DNA of 56,575 bases from an uncultured Clostridia bacterium (GCA_944391805.1 CALXUY010000073.1:1-56575), one strand, 5' to 3'. Shown: positions 26,213 through 35,529, counted from the stretch's first letter. Notes: generated from the letters alone by a model not told the origin. Numbers and translations are program-made.

Positions 26213-27520
26213 ATGTTTTCCAAAATTTTAATTGCAAACCGCGGGGAAATCGCCGTGCGCATCATCCGCGCCTGCAAGGAGATGGGCATCGCAACGGTCG
26301 CGGTGTATTCCGAGGCCGACCGCCATGCGCTCCATGTGGCGCTGGCCGACGAGAGCTATTGCATCGGTCCGGCTGAGGCGGGGGAGAGCTATCTGCGGCA
26401 GGACCGCATCATCAGTACGGCGCTGATCTCGGGCGCACAGGCCATTCATCCGGGTTATGGCTTTCTGTCCGAAAATCCGCATTTTGCCGCGCTCTGTCAA
26501 AAGAACGGTGTGGCCTTCATCGGCCCCAGCGCGCAGACGATGGAGGAGATCGGCGACAAGGCTGTCATCAAACGGATGATGGCCGAGGCCGGGCTTTCGG
26601 TCATTCCGGGCACCGAGGCGCTGGGCAGTGTGGAGGAGGCCCGCCGGAGCGCCGCGGAGATCGGGTATCCGGTCATGCTCAAGGCCTGCGCCGGGGGCGG
26701 CGGCCGGGGCATCCGGCTGGTGCGGAGCGAGGCCGAGCTCGAGAGCGCTTATACGCAGGCGGTTGCGGAGGGGCAGGCGGCCTTTGACGACGGCTCGGTC
26801 TATATGGAAAAATATGTGTATCCTGCCCGGCATGTGGAGGTGCAGGTGCTGGCCGACGAGGCCGGCAGCGTGGTGTGTCTTGGCGAGCGCGATTGCTCGC
26901 TGCAGCGCTGTCATCAGAAGCTGATCGAGGAGTCTCCCTCCCCGAATGTGGGGGAGGAGAGCCGCCGGAAGCTGATGGAGCAGGTGAGGGCGGCTGTCAG
27001 GACGATCGGCTATTCCGGGGTGGGTACCCTGGAGTTCCTCATGGACGGGGAGGGGTCCTTCTGGTTCATGGAGATGAACATCCGGCTGCAGGTCGAGCAT
27101 ACCGTGACCGAGATGCTCACCGGCATTGATCTGGTCAAGTGGCAGATCCGCATTGCGGCCGGCATTCCGCTGAACATCCGGCAGGAGGACATCAACCTCT
27201 CGGGTACTTCGATTGAGTGCCGCATTGTGGCGCTCTCTCCGGGAACCCTCAAAACGCTGCACGTTCCGGGAGGCCCCTTTGTGCGCTTTGACACCTATCT
27301 GGTGCCCGGCACAAAGGTGACGCCTTACTACGACGCGCTGCTCGGCAAGCTGATTGTCAGCGCCAAGACGCGGGAGGAGGCGCTGCGCAAAATGCGTGCC
27401 GCACTCTGCGAGCTGGTGATTGAGGGGATTCCGACCAACATTGAGGAGCAGCTCCGTCTGATCGGGGACGACCGGTTCGTGGCCGGCAATTATGATTTGA
27501 CCTTTGTGGGAGGCAGGTGA
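26213..27520 (+). CDS. accC: Biotin carboxylase subunit of acetyl-CoA carboxylase
   Basis: ATP-dependent carboxylation of biotin on AccB. The 435-residue product (slightly short of about 445-450) has [29 protein letters not shown], the ATP-grasp Gly loop [20 protein letters not shown] and [20 protein letters not shown] replaces the common MNTRIQ with no likely loss of function. It starts 3 bp after fabZ. Confidence 0.96.
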   Translation: MFSKILIANRGEIAVRIIRACKEMGIATVAVYSEADRHALHVALADESYCIGPAEAGESYLRQDRIISTALISGAQAIHPGYGFLSENPHFAALCQKNGVAFIGPSAQTMEEIGDKAVIKRMMAEAGLSVIPGTEALGSVEEARRSAAEIGYPVMLKACAGGGGRGIRLVRSEAELESAYTQAVAEGQAAFDDGSVYMEKYVYPARHVEVQVLADEAGSVVCLGERDCSLQRCHQKLIEESPSPNVGEESRRKLMEQVRAAVRTIGYSGVGTLEFLMDGEGSFWFMEMNIRLQVEHTVTEMLTGIDLVKWQIRIAAGIPLNIRQEDINLSGTSIECRIVALSPGTLKTLHVPGGPFVRFDTYLVPGTKVTPYYDALLGKLIVSAKTREEALRKMRAALCELVIEGIPTNIEEQLRLIGDDRFVAGNYDLTFVGGR

Positions 27521-27524
27521 TACC

Positions 27525-28385
27525 ATGGCGGGAATTCATTTTCTGTACAAACCCGAAAATCAGCTCGAGGAGGGGGGACGCAAATCCGCGCCCCTGCCGC
27601 AGGATGCCTGCGATGAGCGCACCTGCCCGAACTGCCACGGCTCCTTCCCGGGCAGCGCCATCCGGGAAAACGGAGAGGTGTGCACCGGCTGCGGCTACCA
27701 TTTCCGCCTGGGGGCCAGAGCGCGCATTGCCCTGACCGCCGATGAGGACAGCTTCCGGGAGCTGTTCGCGGGTTTGGTGGGGAGCGACCCGCTTTCCTTC
27801 CCGGGATATGACAAAAAGCTTGAAAAGGCCCGCGCGGCAAGCGGGGAGGAGGAGGCCGTGCTCTGCGGCACCGCCCGTGTCGGGGGGCAGCCCTGCTGCC
27901 TCTTTGCGATGGATTCCCTTTTTATGATGGGGAGCATGGGAACGGCCGTCGGAGAGAAAATCACGCTGCTGTTTGAATATGCGCTGGAGCATCGCCTGCC
28001 GGTTGTGGGCTTTACGGTTTCCGGCGGCGCACGGATGCAGGAGGGGCTGCTGTCGCTCATGCAGATGGCAAAAACCAGCGGCGCGGTCCGGCGGCACAGC
28101 GACGCGGGGCTGTTTTATCTCACGGTGCTGACCGATCCGACCACCGGCGGTGTGACCGCCAGCTTTGCCATGGAGGGAGACGTGATTCTCGCGGAGCCGG
28201 GCGCCACCGTCGGATTTGCGGGCGCGCGTGTGGTGGAGCAGACCACCGGAAAGGCACTGCCCAAGGATTTTCAGAAATCCGAATTCATTCTGGAGCACGG
28301 CTTTGCCGACGCCATTGTTCCGCGCGGCAATCTGCGGCAGACCATCTCCGATCTGCTCCAATATCACAGCGGAGGGAACGCATGA
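27525..28385 (+). CDS. accD: Acetyl-CoA carboxylase carboxyltransferase beta subunit
   Basis: Transfers carboxyl from biotin to acetyl-CoA with AccA. The 286-residue product has the N-terminal zinc ribbon CPNC...CTGC (about residues 30-55) and the crotonase-like core with [10 protein letters not shown] and [13 protein letters not shown]. The ATG at 27525 has GGGAGGCAGG upstream. Its stop overlaps the accA start (ATGA). Confidence 0.95.
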   Translation: MAGIHFLYKPENQLEEGGRKSAPLPQDACDERTCPNCHGSFPGSAIRENGEVCTGCGYHFRLGARARIALTADEDSFRELFAGLVGSDPLSFPGYDKKLEKARAASGEEEAVLCGTARVGGQPCCLFAMDSLFMMGSMGTAVGEKITLLFEYALEHRLPVVGFTVSGGARMQEGLLSLMQMAKTSGAVRRHSDAGLFYLTVLTDPTTGGVTASFAMEGDVILAEPGATVGFAGARVVEQTTGKALPKDFQKSEFILEHGFADAIVPRGNLRQTISDLLQYHSGGNA

Positions 28386-29299
28386 GTACTACGGCATATG
28401 ATCGCGTCAGAATTGCGCGCAGTGAAAAAAGACCCACCGGGCTGGACTATATCCGCAATCTGTTCACCGGCTTTTATGAGATGCACGGGGATCGGCACTA
28501 TGCCGACGACCCGGCTGTGGTGGCCGGAATTGCGCTGCTGGGTGGGCTGCCCGTCACCGTCATCGCAATCGAAAAGGGACACACCGTGCAGGAGCGCACC
28601 ATGCGCAACTTCGGCGCGCCCAATCCCGAGGGGTACCGCAAGGCGCTGCGGCTGATGAGACAGGCCGAAAAATTCCATCGCCCCGTCATCTGCTTTGTGG
28701 ACACCTCTGGCGCCTTTTGCGGCGTGGGCGCCGAGGAGCGCGGGCAGGGAGAGGCCATCGCCCATAATCTGACCGAAATGATGGGGCTGAAGGTTCCGGT
28801 CATTTCGGTGCTGATCGGGGAAGGCGGAAGCGGCGGCGCGCTGGCGCTCGCGGTCTCCGACCGGGTCTGGATGCTGGAAAACGCGGTATATTCGGTCATC
28901 TCGCCCGAGGGCTGCGCCAGCATTCTCTGGAAGGACGCCGCCAAGGCGGACGTGGCGGCCGAGAGCCTCCGGCTGACAGCCGCAGATGCGGCAGCGCTCG
29001 GCGTGATCGAGGAGATCATACCGGAGGACGCGCTTGGGGAGCCGGCATTTTATGACTGCCTGCGGGAAAAGCTCGCGGCCGAGCTGCGCAGCCTCATGGC
29101 GGAGCCGGAGCTGCTTGCCCGGCGGTATGCGCGCTTCCGCAGAATCGGCCGCGAGCAGGTCAGGGAACCCGGACTGCCGGCCGACAAGGACGGAGCCGTT
29201 GCTTCCACAGAAAAATCCGTGCGGTCGGGCAGGAGCGGCGCTTCTGCCGCGCGCAGAAACGGCGCGGCACAGGAAAAGCGAGGGGAGCATCAGGCATGA
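28382..29299 (+). CDS. accA: Acetyl-CoA carboxylase carboxyltransferase alpha subunit
   Basis: Partner of AccD. The 305-residue product has [56 protein letters not shown] and [10 protein letters not shown]. After about residue 258 comes a polar, Ser/Ala/Arg-rich tail of roughly 45 residues ([17 protein letters not shown]) that the family core does not need. The stop overlaps the next start by 4 nt (ATGA). Confidence 0.94.
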   Translation: MSTTAYDRVRIARSEKRPTGLDYIRNLFTGFYEMHGDRHYADDPAVVAGIALLGGLPVTVIAIEKGHTVQERTMRNFGAPNPEGYRKALRLMRQAEKFHRPVICFVDTSGAFCGVGAEERGQGEAIAHNLTEMMGLKVPVISVLIGEGGSGGALALAVSDRVWMLENAVYSVISPEGCASILWKDAAKADVAAESLRLTAADAAALGVIEEIIPEDALGEPAFYDCLREKLAAELRSLMAEPELLARRYARFRRIGREQVREPGLPADKDGAVASTEKSVRSGRSGASAARRNGAAQEKRGEHQA

Positions 29300-30924
29300 G
29301 CATTTATCAGTCATTCTGCAACGAGACCTTTGACAGCGAGGGGCGTCTGACCGGCTTCCGGCTGCACTATCCGGAGAATTTCAATTTTGGCTATGACGTG
29401 GTGGACGCGATTGCGAAGCAGACGCCCGGGAAGCGTGCGCTGGTCTGGTGCAACACCGAGAATCAGGAGCGCACGTTTACCTTTGACGACATCATGCGGC
29501 TGAGCAATCAGGCGGCCAACCTGTTTGCTTCGCGGGGGATCGGAAGGGGAGACCGGGTCATGGTGCTGCTCAAGCGGCATTACGAATACTGGATCATCGC
29601 GGTTGCCCTGCACAAGCTGGGAGCGGTGCTCATTCCGGCCACACATATGCTGACGGTGGATGATCTGGTTTACCGCATCCGGCTTGCCGAGGTCAAGGGC
29701 ATCGTCTGCACCGCGCAGGACGGGGTGCCACGGAAGGTGCGCGAAGCGGTGGAGCAGGTCCATCCGGGCATTTTCTGCTGGACGGCGCAGCAGGATTGCG
29801 AGGGCTTTGAAAACTTTACCCGCCAGCTTGAGGGGGCGGACGATACATTCGCGCGCCGGGAGACGGCGGTCACCGACCCGATGCTGCTTTATTTTACCTC
29901 CGGCACGACCGGTTACCCCAAGGGGGTCATTCACGATTTCTCCTACCCGCTGGCACACATTGTCACGGCAAAGTACTGGCAGCAGGCCGAGGACGACGGG
30001 CTGCACTTCACGGTGGCCGAGACCGGATGGGCCAAGGCCTCGTGGGGCAAGATCTACGGTCAGTGGCTGGTGGGCAGCGCGGTGATGGTTTACGATTTTG
30101 ACAATTTTGAGCCGAAGCAGCTCACAGCAATCATCAATCGCTACGGCGTCACCTCCTTCTGCGCCCCGCCAACGGTTTACCGGTATCTGGTGCGCAAGGG
30201 GGTTCCCCCCATGCCCGGCCTGCGCCATGCCTCCACGGCCGGCGAGCTGCTCAGCCCGGAGGTGTTCCGCATTTTCCGCGAGCGCACGGGGCTTTCGCTT
30301 GCCGAGGGCTACGGGCAGACCGAAACCACCCTGCTGATGGCCAATTTTCAGGGCGATGTCCCGGTGGAAGGCTCGATGGGGCGCATTTCTCCGTTCTATC
30401 GGATTGAGCTGCGGGGCAAGGACGGCTCCCGCGTGCCGGTCGGGGAGATTGGCGAGGTTGTCATCATTCCGCCCGAGAACGGCCGGCAGGAGGGCATTTT
30501 CATCGGCTATCTCGGAGACGAGGAGCAGTTCCGCCACGTCTGGCGGGGCGGCGTTTACCACACGGGAGACGCGGCATGGCAGGATGAGAACGGAAATTAC
30601 TGGTTCCACGGTCGGTTTGACGACATCATCAAAACCGGAGGCTTCCGCGTAGGTCCCTTTGAGGTGGAAAACGTGCTTATGGAGCATCCTGCCGTGATGG
30701 AGTGCAGCGTGGTCGGGGTTGCCGATCCGCTGCGGGGGCAGGCGATCAAGGCCTATGTGGTGCTGTCTCCCAATTACACCGACAGCAAGGAGCTGAAAAA
30801 CGAGATCCGCAATTTCTGCAATGCCCGGCTGGCCGAGTACAAGTGGATTCACTCGATTGAGTGTATGCCGGAGCTGCCCAAAACCATCAGCGGAAAGATC
30901 CGCAAGGTGGAGCTGCGCAAATAA
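29296..30924 (+). CDS. AMP-dependent acyl-CoA synthetase (MACS-like)
   Basis: Activates a carboxylic acid with ATP to an acyl-adenylate and then a thioester with CoA. The 542-residue product has the P-loop YFTSGTTGYPKG (about residues 195-206), AEGYGQTETT, YHTGDAAWQDENG, GRFDDIIKTGGFRVGP and the C-terminal catalytic Lys in TISGKIRK. TGWAKASWGKIYG is characteristic of medium-chain (MACS) synthetases. It is translationally coupled to accA, which is unusual for a fab operon. It may supply a primer acyl-CoA or recycle fatty acids; both are inferences. Confidence 0.9.
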   Translation: MSIYQSFCNETFDSEGRLTGFRLHYPENFNFGYDVVDAIAKQTPGKRALVWCNTENQERTFTFDDIMRLSNQAANLFASRGIGRGDRVMVLLKRHYEYWIIAVALHKLGAVLIPATHMLTVDDLVYRIRLAEVKGIVCTAQDGVPRKVREAVEQVHPGIFCWTAQQDCEGFENFTRQLEGADDTFARRETAVTDPMLLYFTSGTTGYPKGVIHDFSYPLAHIVTAKYWQQAEDDGLHFTVAETGWAKASWGKIYGQWLVGSAVMVYDFDNFEPKQLTAIINRYGVTSFCAPPTVYRYLVRKGVPPMPGLRHASTAGELLSPEVFRIFRERTGLSLAEGYGQTETTLLMANFQGDVPVEGSMGRISPFYRIELRGKDGSRVPVGEIGEVVIIPPENGRQEGIFIGYLGDEEQFRHVWRGGVYHTGDAAWQDENGNYWFHGRFDDIIKTGGFRVGPFEVENVLMEHPAVMECSVVGVADPLRGQAIKAYVVLSPNYTDSKELKNEIRNFCNARLAEYKWIHSIECMPELPKTISGKIRKVELRK

Positions 30925-30940
30925 TGCCTGTTTGGGCCGC

Positions 30941-31350
30941 TTAAGGCAACACCGCACAATTCTGACTGTGCGCCGCTTGCGGCTCTCTGCACGTCAGATT
31001 TTTCGCCGTATAGGAATTTCGCCCTCTGCGGACGGAAACTTTTGCGAAGCAGAAAATCAAACAACCGCCCCGACGGTTGTTCGGCGGTTTACCGCCTTGC
31101 GAGAGAGGGCTCCGCGCCCTCGACCCCGGGGAACTTTGCGTAGCAAATTCCCGGCGGCTCTGCCGCCTCAAACTCTTTGAAGAAAGTGAAACGTGCGGAG
31201 CACGTTGGTCAAAACTTTCATCAAACTGACAAAAGCCGTTGATTTGGTCTACAGTCTAAGAAACTTTTTTTCAAAAAAGTTTCTTAAGTGGAGTTTGAGG
31301 CGAAGCCTCAAGGTCTTTTATTGCTTATATTATTATGAATTGCTATAAAG
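30941..31350. repeat. Dispersed repeat, copy C, starting with the MITE-type end
   Basis: Fills most of the gap after the fab operon; no gene is credible. Its left end TTAAGGCAACACCGCACAATT (30941-30961) is the terminal inverted repeat of the element at 53968-54163. It then shows the same blocks as copies A and B: GCCGTATAGGAATTTCGCC, GAGGGCTCCGCGCCCTC, CATCAAACTGAC, TTTGGTCTACAGTCT, an AAACTTTTTTT hairpin, TTGAGGC/GCCTCAA and ATTATGAATTGCTATAA. The hairpins may end fab transcription. Confidence 0.8.
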
Positions 31351-31424
31351 AAGGGTTCAGCCCCATCACAGAGGCGCCGTCCTGCGACGGCGTCTCATTT
31401 TTTTCAAAATTTTCAGAAATGCTA

Positions 31425-31475
31425 TTGACAGCCGGCGTGATTTCATGTATAATATCGGTACTGACACAGTGTCAG
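31425..31475 (+). promoter_or_regulatory. Promoter and palindromic operator of the TetR operon
   Basis: TTGACA at 31425-31430 and TATAAT at 31448-31453 with a 17-bp spacer. Just downstream, CTGACACAGTGTCAG (31461-31475) is a perfect 7-1-7 inverted repeat near the transcription start, the expected site for self-repression by the TetR protein encoded 28 bp later. Confidence 0.88.
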
Positions 31476-31502
31476 AATGATTGGCGCCATAAGGAGATCA
31501 AA

Positions 31503-32120
31503 ATGCCAAAGGGATCCGTTGAGCTGACCGAAGCGCGCAGGGAAGAGATTGTGGATGCCTGCGAGCAGCTCTACCAAACCATGCCGTTCCGGGAGATCAC
31601 CATCAAGCATATCGGCTCGGTGATCTCGGTGACCCGCACCTCCATCTACAACTATTTTCAAACCAAAGAGGAGATTTTTCTGGCCCTGCTCCGGCGGGAG
31701 TATCTGCGCTGGGGGGACAGCCTTTGCGTTTTGCTGGCGGAAAACCGAGGCATGACCCGCGAGCAGTTTGCTGACGCGCTGGCACGCACACTGGAGGAGC
31801 GGCCCAATCTGCTCAAGCTGCTTTCGATGAACCTGTATGAAATTGAGGAAAACAGCCGCCTGGAGCACCTGACGGTATTCAAGCAGGCATATGCGCGTTC
31901 CTTCGGGCTTGTCGAGCAGTGTGTGGCCGTATTTTTCCCGGATATGAGCGAGGAGCGGCGGCAGCGCTTCACGGAGCTGTTTTTCCCGATGATCTATGGC
32001 ATTTATCCATACACGCACGCAACCGAAAAACAGGCGCAGGCCATGGAGCAGGCGGGCTTTGTGAACCGTCAGCTCCCGGTTTACGAGCTGGCATACCGCG
32101 CCATTCTGAAGCTGCTGTAA
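31503..32120 (+). CDS. TetR-family transcriptional regulator
   Basis: The 205-residue product has an N-terminal helix-turn-helix (about residues 12-55; IGSVISVTRTSIYNYFQTKEE is the usual TetR recognition-helix region) and a helical ligand domain. It begins at the ATG at 31503 after AAGGAGA. It probably binds the palindrome at 31461-31475 and controls itself and the downstream alcohol dehydrogenase. The ligand is unknown; an aldehyde or alcohol is a guess from the neighbour. Confidence 0.92.
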   Translation: MPKGSVELTEARREEIVDACEQLYQTMPFREITIKHIGSVISVTRTSIYNYFQTKEEIFLALLRREYLRWGDSLCVLLAENRGMTREQFADALARTLEERPNLLKLLSMNLYEIEENSRLEHLTVFKQAYARSFGLVEQCVAVFFPDMSEERRQRFTELFFPMIYGIYPYTHATEKQAQAMEQAGFVNRQLPVYELAYRAILKLL

Positions 32121-32145
32121 ACGATTCAGAAAAGGAGAACAAACC

Positions 32146-33312
32146 ATGTTAGGAAATTTTACCTATTGCAACCCTACCAAGCTTTATTTCGGTCAGAACG
32201 CGCTGGACAATCTGGGCGAGGAGCTGAAGCGCTACGGCCAGACCGTGATGCTGGTTTACGGAGGCGGCTCGATCAAGCGCAACGGCATTTATGACCGCGT
32301 GGTGTCTATTCTCAGGAATTGCGGCAAGCGAATTGTGGAGGATCCGGGTGTGATGCCCAATCCTACGGTGGAAAAGCTCTATGAGGGCTGCCGCATCGCA
32401 AAGGAAAACCGTGTCGACCTCATTCTTGCGGTGGGCGGCGGCTCGGTGTGCGACTACAGCAAGGCGGTGTCGGTTTCGGCATACTGCGAAGGGGACCCGT
32501 GGGAGAAATATTTTGTCCGCTTTGAGGATGTGGACAATGCCATCATTCCGGTTGGCTGCGTGCTGACCATGGTGGGGACGGGAAGCGAGATGAACGGCGG
32601 CTCGGTTATCACCAATCACAGCCAGAAGCTCAAAATCGGCCACGTGTTCGGGGAGAACGTGTTCCCCAAATTCTCGGTTCTCAATCCCGAGTTTACCTTC
32701 ACGCTGCCCAAATACCAGATGGTTGCCGGATTTTTTGACATCATGTCGCACATTCTCGAGCAGTATTTCTCGGGCACCGACGACAACACGTCGGACTATA
32801 TCATGGAGGGCTTGCTCCGCTCGCTGATTCACAGCGCGGAGATCGCCGTGCAGAATCCAACCGATTACGAGGCGCGCAGCAACATCATGTGGATTGCCAC
32901 CTGGGCGCTCAACACGCTGGTAGCCAAGGGAAAGGCCACCGACTGGGAGGTGCACATGATCGGACAGGCCGTGGGCGCGCACACCGACGCCACGCACGGC
33001 ATGACGCTCTCGGCGGTCTCTCTGGCGTATTATCGCCATATCCTGCCCTATGGTCTGCCCAAGTTCCGCCGGTATGCCGTCAATGTCTGGAATGTCAGCC
33101 CCGAGGGCAAGACCGATGAAGCGGTTGCACGCGAGGGGCTGGAGGCCATGGAGCGCTGGATGCGGATGCTGGGGCTGGTCATGAATATCCGTGAGCTGGG
33201 CGCCACCGAGGAGATGCTCGAGGGCATTGCGGACAGCACGCTGATCAACCAGGGCGGCTACAAGGCGCTGACACGGCAGGATGTGCTGGAAATTCTGCGG
33301 GAAAGCCTGTAA
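32146..33312 (+). CDS. Iron-containing alcohol dehydrogenase (butanol dehydrogenase-like)
   Basis: NAD(P)H-dependent interconversion of aldehydes and alcohols. The 388-residue product has the cofactor motif GGGSVCDYSKA (about residues 96-106) and the metal-binding pattern FDIMSHILEQYF and GAHTDATHGMTL, so Asp and His ligands are present. Overall layout matches the BdhA/YqhD group, a mostly NADPH-linked class used for detoxifying short aldehydes or forming butanol. GAAAAGGAG precedes the ATG. It sits between tetR and the cyclophilin-like gene in one operon. Confidence 0.93.
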   Translation: MLGNFTYCNPTKLYFGQNALDNLGEELKRYGQTVMLVYGGGSIKRNGIYDRVVSILRNCGKRIVEDPGVMPNPTVEKLYEGCRIAKENRVDLILAVGGGSVCDYSKAVSVSAYCEGDPWEKYFVRFEDVDNAIIPVGCVLTMVGTGSEMNGGSVITNHSQKLKIGHVFGENVFPKFSVLNPEFTFTLPKYQMVAGFFDIMSHILEQYFSGTDDNTSDYIMEGLLRSLIHSAEIAVQNPTDYEARSNIMWIATWALNTLVAKGKATDWEVHMIGQAVGAHTDATHGMTLSAVSLAYYRHILPYGLPKFRRYAVNVWNVSPEGKTDEAVAREGLEAMERWMRMLGLVMNIRELGATEEMLEGIADSTLINQGGYKALTRQDVLEILRESL

Positions 33313-33318
33313 AGCGCC

Positions 33319-33861
33319 ATGCACAGATATGCTGTGCTTTGCCTGACGCTGGCGGCGCTGCTGATCTGTTTGCCGGCCTGTGCGGCGCAGGGAGATCGCT
33401 TCGCCGGAACCTCGGGGGGTGCATCCTCCGGTGTACGGACGGAATCAACCGGAGCCGACAGCGCCGACGCGGGCGACGCACAAACCGAAAGAGAGGAAGA
33501 ACCGATGAACCGGAAGCTGACCGTTGCCGTTGGCACGCGCGAATTTTCCGCGGTCCTGTATGCATCCGAGGCCTCCGAGGCGCTGGCAGAGCTGCTGCCC
33601 CTGACCGCGGAGATGAGCGATATGCCCCACGAGAAATATGTGTATCTGCCACAGTCCCTGCCGACCGACGCGCAGCGGGTCGGCCGGATTGAGGCCGGTG
33701 ATCTGATGCTTTGGGGAGACAATTGCCTGGTTCTGTTTTACGAGAGCTTCGACACCTCCTATTCCTATACCAGACTTGGGAAAATAGAGGATGTCGGCGG
33801 GCTGGCCGAAGCGCTTGGAAGCGGAAGCGTTACGGTCTCCTTTGCCGTCTCGGAAGGGTGA
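33319..33861 (+). CDS. Lipoprotein with cyclophilin-like domain
   Basis: The 180-residue product has a signal peptide with lipobox LPACA (Cys at about residue 21), a Ser/Gly/Glu linker to about residue 60, and a C-terminal cyclophilin-like beta barrel (LTVAVGTREFSAVLYAS, EKYVYLPQSLP, GDLMLWGDNCLVLFYESF) of the small bacterial type. Such domains usually lack known prolyl isomerase residues; function is unknown. It starts 6 bp after the dehydrogenase gene and its stop overlaps the next frame (GTGA). Confidence 0.83.
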   Translation: MHRYAVLCLTLAALLICLPACAAQGDRFAGTSGGASSGVRTESTGADSADAGDAQTEREEEPMNRKLTVAVGTREFSAVLYASEASEALAELLPLTAEMSDMPHEKYVYLPQSLPTDAQRVGRIEAGDLMLWGDNCLVLFYESFDTSYSYTRLGKIEDVGGLAEALGSGSVTVSFAVSEG

Positions 33862-35027
33862 GGGCGGCCGTGCGAAGCATGCTGCCGGAAGCGGCCTGTA
33901 CCAATCTGACCGAGCTGTGGTGGGATGCCGAAAAGCAGGCGGTGCTGACCGTCAACGGGTATTCCGGGGATGGGGCGGACTACGAGCTGTTTCGGGACTT
34001 TTGTAGCTGTATGGCAAAAGCGCCGGACAGCCCACAGGCCGTCCGTGGCCGGGAGCAGCTGCGGGCGCTGTTCGGGTATGACGGAGCGCTGGATCCGGCA
34101 CACTGTCAGGAGATCTGGCGGCTGACCGCACAGGCGCTGCTCGAGCGGCCCCGTACCCGCGCCGAGGCGGAAGCAGCGGCGGCCAATTCCGAAAATGCAA
34201 CCAACGGCGGGGAACTGTCCGGTGCTGAACCCGTGTGCAGCACCAAAAAACCAACAAACGTCGAAAAGCCGGCAAATGCCGGAAAGCCTGCAAATGCCGC
34301 AAAATCGGCAAATACCGGAAAACCGACAGACGGTGGGAAGCCGACCGGCAGCGACCGGATGTCCGACCGCAAAAAAACGCCCGACTGCGGAGAGCCGCAG
34401 GACGGCGGAATGCCGACCGGCAGCTCCCGTTTTCTTTCCCCCACAGCCGGGAAGGGGACAGAGCCGCCTGCCGTCCGCGTTGCGGTTTGCCTGAACCGCC
34501 TTGCCGCGCGGGACAGCGGAGGGTGGCAGAGCTGGGCGCAGGCGGCCGAAGCACTGCTGGAGGCCCGGCTGCAAAGCCCGGAGCAGACCGTGCTGCTCAC
34601 ACTGCCCGCCTCTTTTCGTCCACGCAAGCCGGATCTGTATCACGTCAACTGCATTCTGGCCGGGCAGCAGACGGATGAGGAGATGTGGCTGACCCAGCTG
34701 GTCTGTTTCCTCTGCCGCGTGTGCGCCGCGCGGGGGCTGCGTCCGGTTCTGCAAACCGCCTGCTCCGCTGATGCGGTTTGTGCGCTGTTGTGCATGGCGG
34801 CTCGGATGACCCGTCTGCCGGATCTGGTGTGGATGCCGCACGAACCGGCCGGACTGGCGCAATGCGCCGGTATTGCCGCGGTCCTCCTGCGTCATCGCGC
34901 AGGTGTCCGCGAAGGAATCCCGCCGGTGCTGTGTGCCGTCCCGTCCGCACATCGCAATGGCGCCTGCCCGCCGGATGCGAGCCAAGCCCTTCCACAGCAT
35001 CTGCAAATTCGGGTGCTGTCATACTGA
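33858..35027 (+). CDS. Unknown protein with Lys-Pro repeat linker, faint uronate isomerase likeness
   Basis: The frame of about 389 residues is likely translated from GTG 33858 (GTGA overlap), GTG 33870 or ATG 33879. The segment LTVNGYSGDGADYELF...LFGYDGALDPAHCQEIW resembles helices of uronate isomerase (UxaC), and the later LPDLVWMPHEPAGLAQCAG recalls its C-terminal part, but catalytic residues were not found. Between them lies a linker of five to six KPANAGK-like repeats (about residues 130-160). This could be a degraded or repurposed isomerase relative. The resemblance was judged by eye and is weak. Confidence 0.55.
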   Translation: MRAAVRSMLPEAACTNLTELWWDAEKQAVLTVNGYSGDGADYELFRDFCSCMAKAPDSPQAVRGREQLRALFGYDGALDPAHCQEIWRLTAQALLERPRTRAEAEAAAANSENATNGGELSGAEPVCSTKKPTNVEKPANAGKPANAAKSANTGKPTDGGKPTGSDRMSDRKKTPDCGEPQDGGMPTGSSRFLSPTAGKGTEPPAVRVAVCLNRLAARDSGGWQSWAQAAEALLEARLQSPEQTVLLTLPASFRPRKPDLYHVNCILAGQQTDEEMWLTQLVCFLCRVCAARGLRPVLQTACSADAVCALLCMAARMTRLPDLVWMPHEPAGLAQCAGIAAVLLRHRAGVREGIPPVLCAVPSAHRNGACPPDASQALPQHLQIRVLSY

Positions 35028-35031
35028 TGTT

Positions 35032-35075
35032 TCATCTCCCGCACCGGGTGTATGCCCGGGCGGGAGATTTTTTTT
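35032..35075 (+). terminator. Rho-independent terminator of the TetR-ADH operon
   Basis: ATCTCCCGC and GCGGGAGAT arms, with an inner CCGGG/CCCGG stem, are followed by a run of T residues. A textbook terminator. Confidence 0.88.
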
Positions 35076-35094
35076 GGAAATTTTGCAAACCCTC

Positions 35095-35136
35095 TTGACA
35101 AATCCGTATTAACTGTGTATACTGTATATATACAGT
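35095..35136 (+). promoter_or_regulatory. Promoter with overlapping GntR operator
   Basis: TTGACA at 35095-35100 and TATACT at 35118-35123, spacer 17 bp. The perfect palindrome ACTGTATATATACAGT at 35121-35136 overlaps the -10 box, a good place for self-repression by the GntR protein that starts 20 bp further on. Confidence 0.88.
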
Positions 35137-35155
35137 TAAACAAGGAGGGGAGCCT

Positions 35156-35527
35156 GTGAATCTCTTCATTGACAACAAAAGCGGAGCGCCGATCTACGAC
35201 CAGATTTACTCGCAGATCAAGAGCCAGATCATCAGCGGGGAATTGCAGGAGAACGAGGAGCTGCCATCCATCCGCAATCTGGCAAAGGATCTGCGCATCA
35301 GCGTCATCACTACCAAGCGGGCGTATGACGAGCTGGAGCGGGAGGGCTTTATTTACGCGCTGCCCGCCAAGGGCTGCTTTGTCGCTCCCAAAAATGTGGA
35401 GCTTTTGCGGGAGGAAAACCTCAAAACCATTGAGGACTACATGCAGAAAATCAGCAGACTGGCCGCATCCTGCGGCCTGACCCGGCAGGACGTGATGGAT
35501 ATGTTCTGCCTGATGATGGAGGAGTGA
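35156..35527 (+). CDS. GntR-family regulator, YtrA subfamily
   Basis: The 123-residue product has the winged helix at about residues 10-78 (IYDQIYSQIKSQIISGEL, LPSIRNLAKDLRISVITTKRAYDELEREGFI) and a short C-terminal helical part, typical of YtrA-type repressors of ABC transporter operons. The start is a GTG after AGGAGGGG. It precedes and overlaps the ABC ATPase gene, so it likely represses the three-gene operon in response to a cell-wall or peptide stress; the signal is inferred. Confidence 0.93.
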   Translation: MNLFIDNKSGAPIYDQIYSQIKSQIISGELQENEELPSIRNLAKDLRISVITTKRAYDELEREGFIYALPAKGCFVAPKNVELLREENLKTIEDYMQKISRLAASCGLTRQDVMDMFCLMMEE

Positions 35528-35529
35528 AG

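Noticed and set aside
26228..27526. Minus-strand frame covering accC
   Set aside because: Exactly opposite a clear biotin carboxylase gene; an antisense shadow.
33711..33857. Upstream extension of the unknown protein to 33711
   Set aside because: It would overlap the cyclophilin-like lipoprotein gene by 150 bp; starts at 33858-33879 fit translational coupling better.
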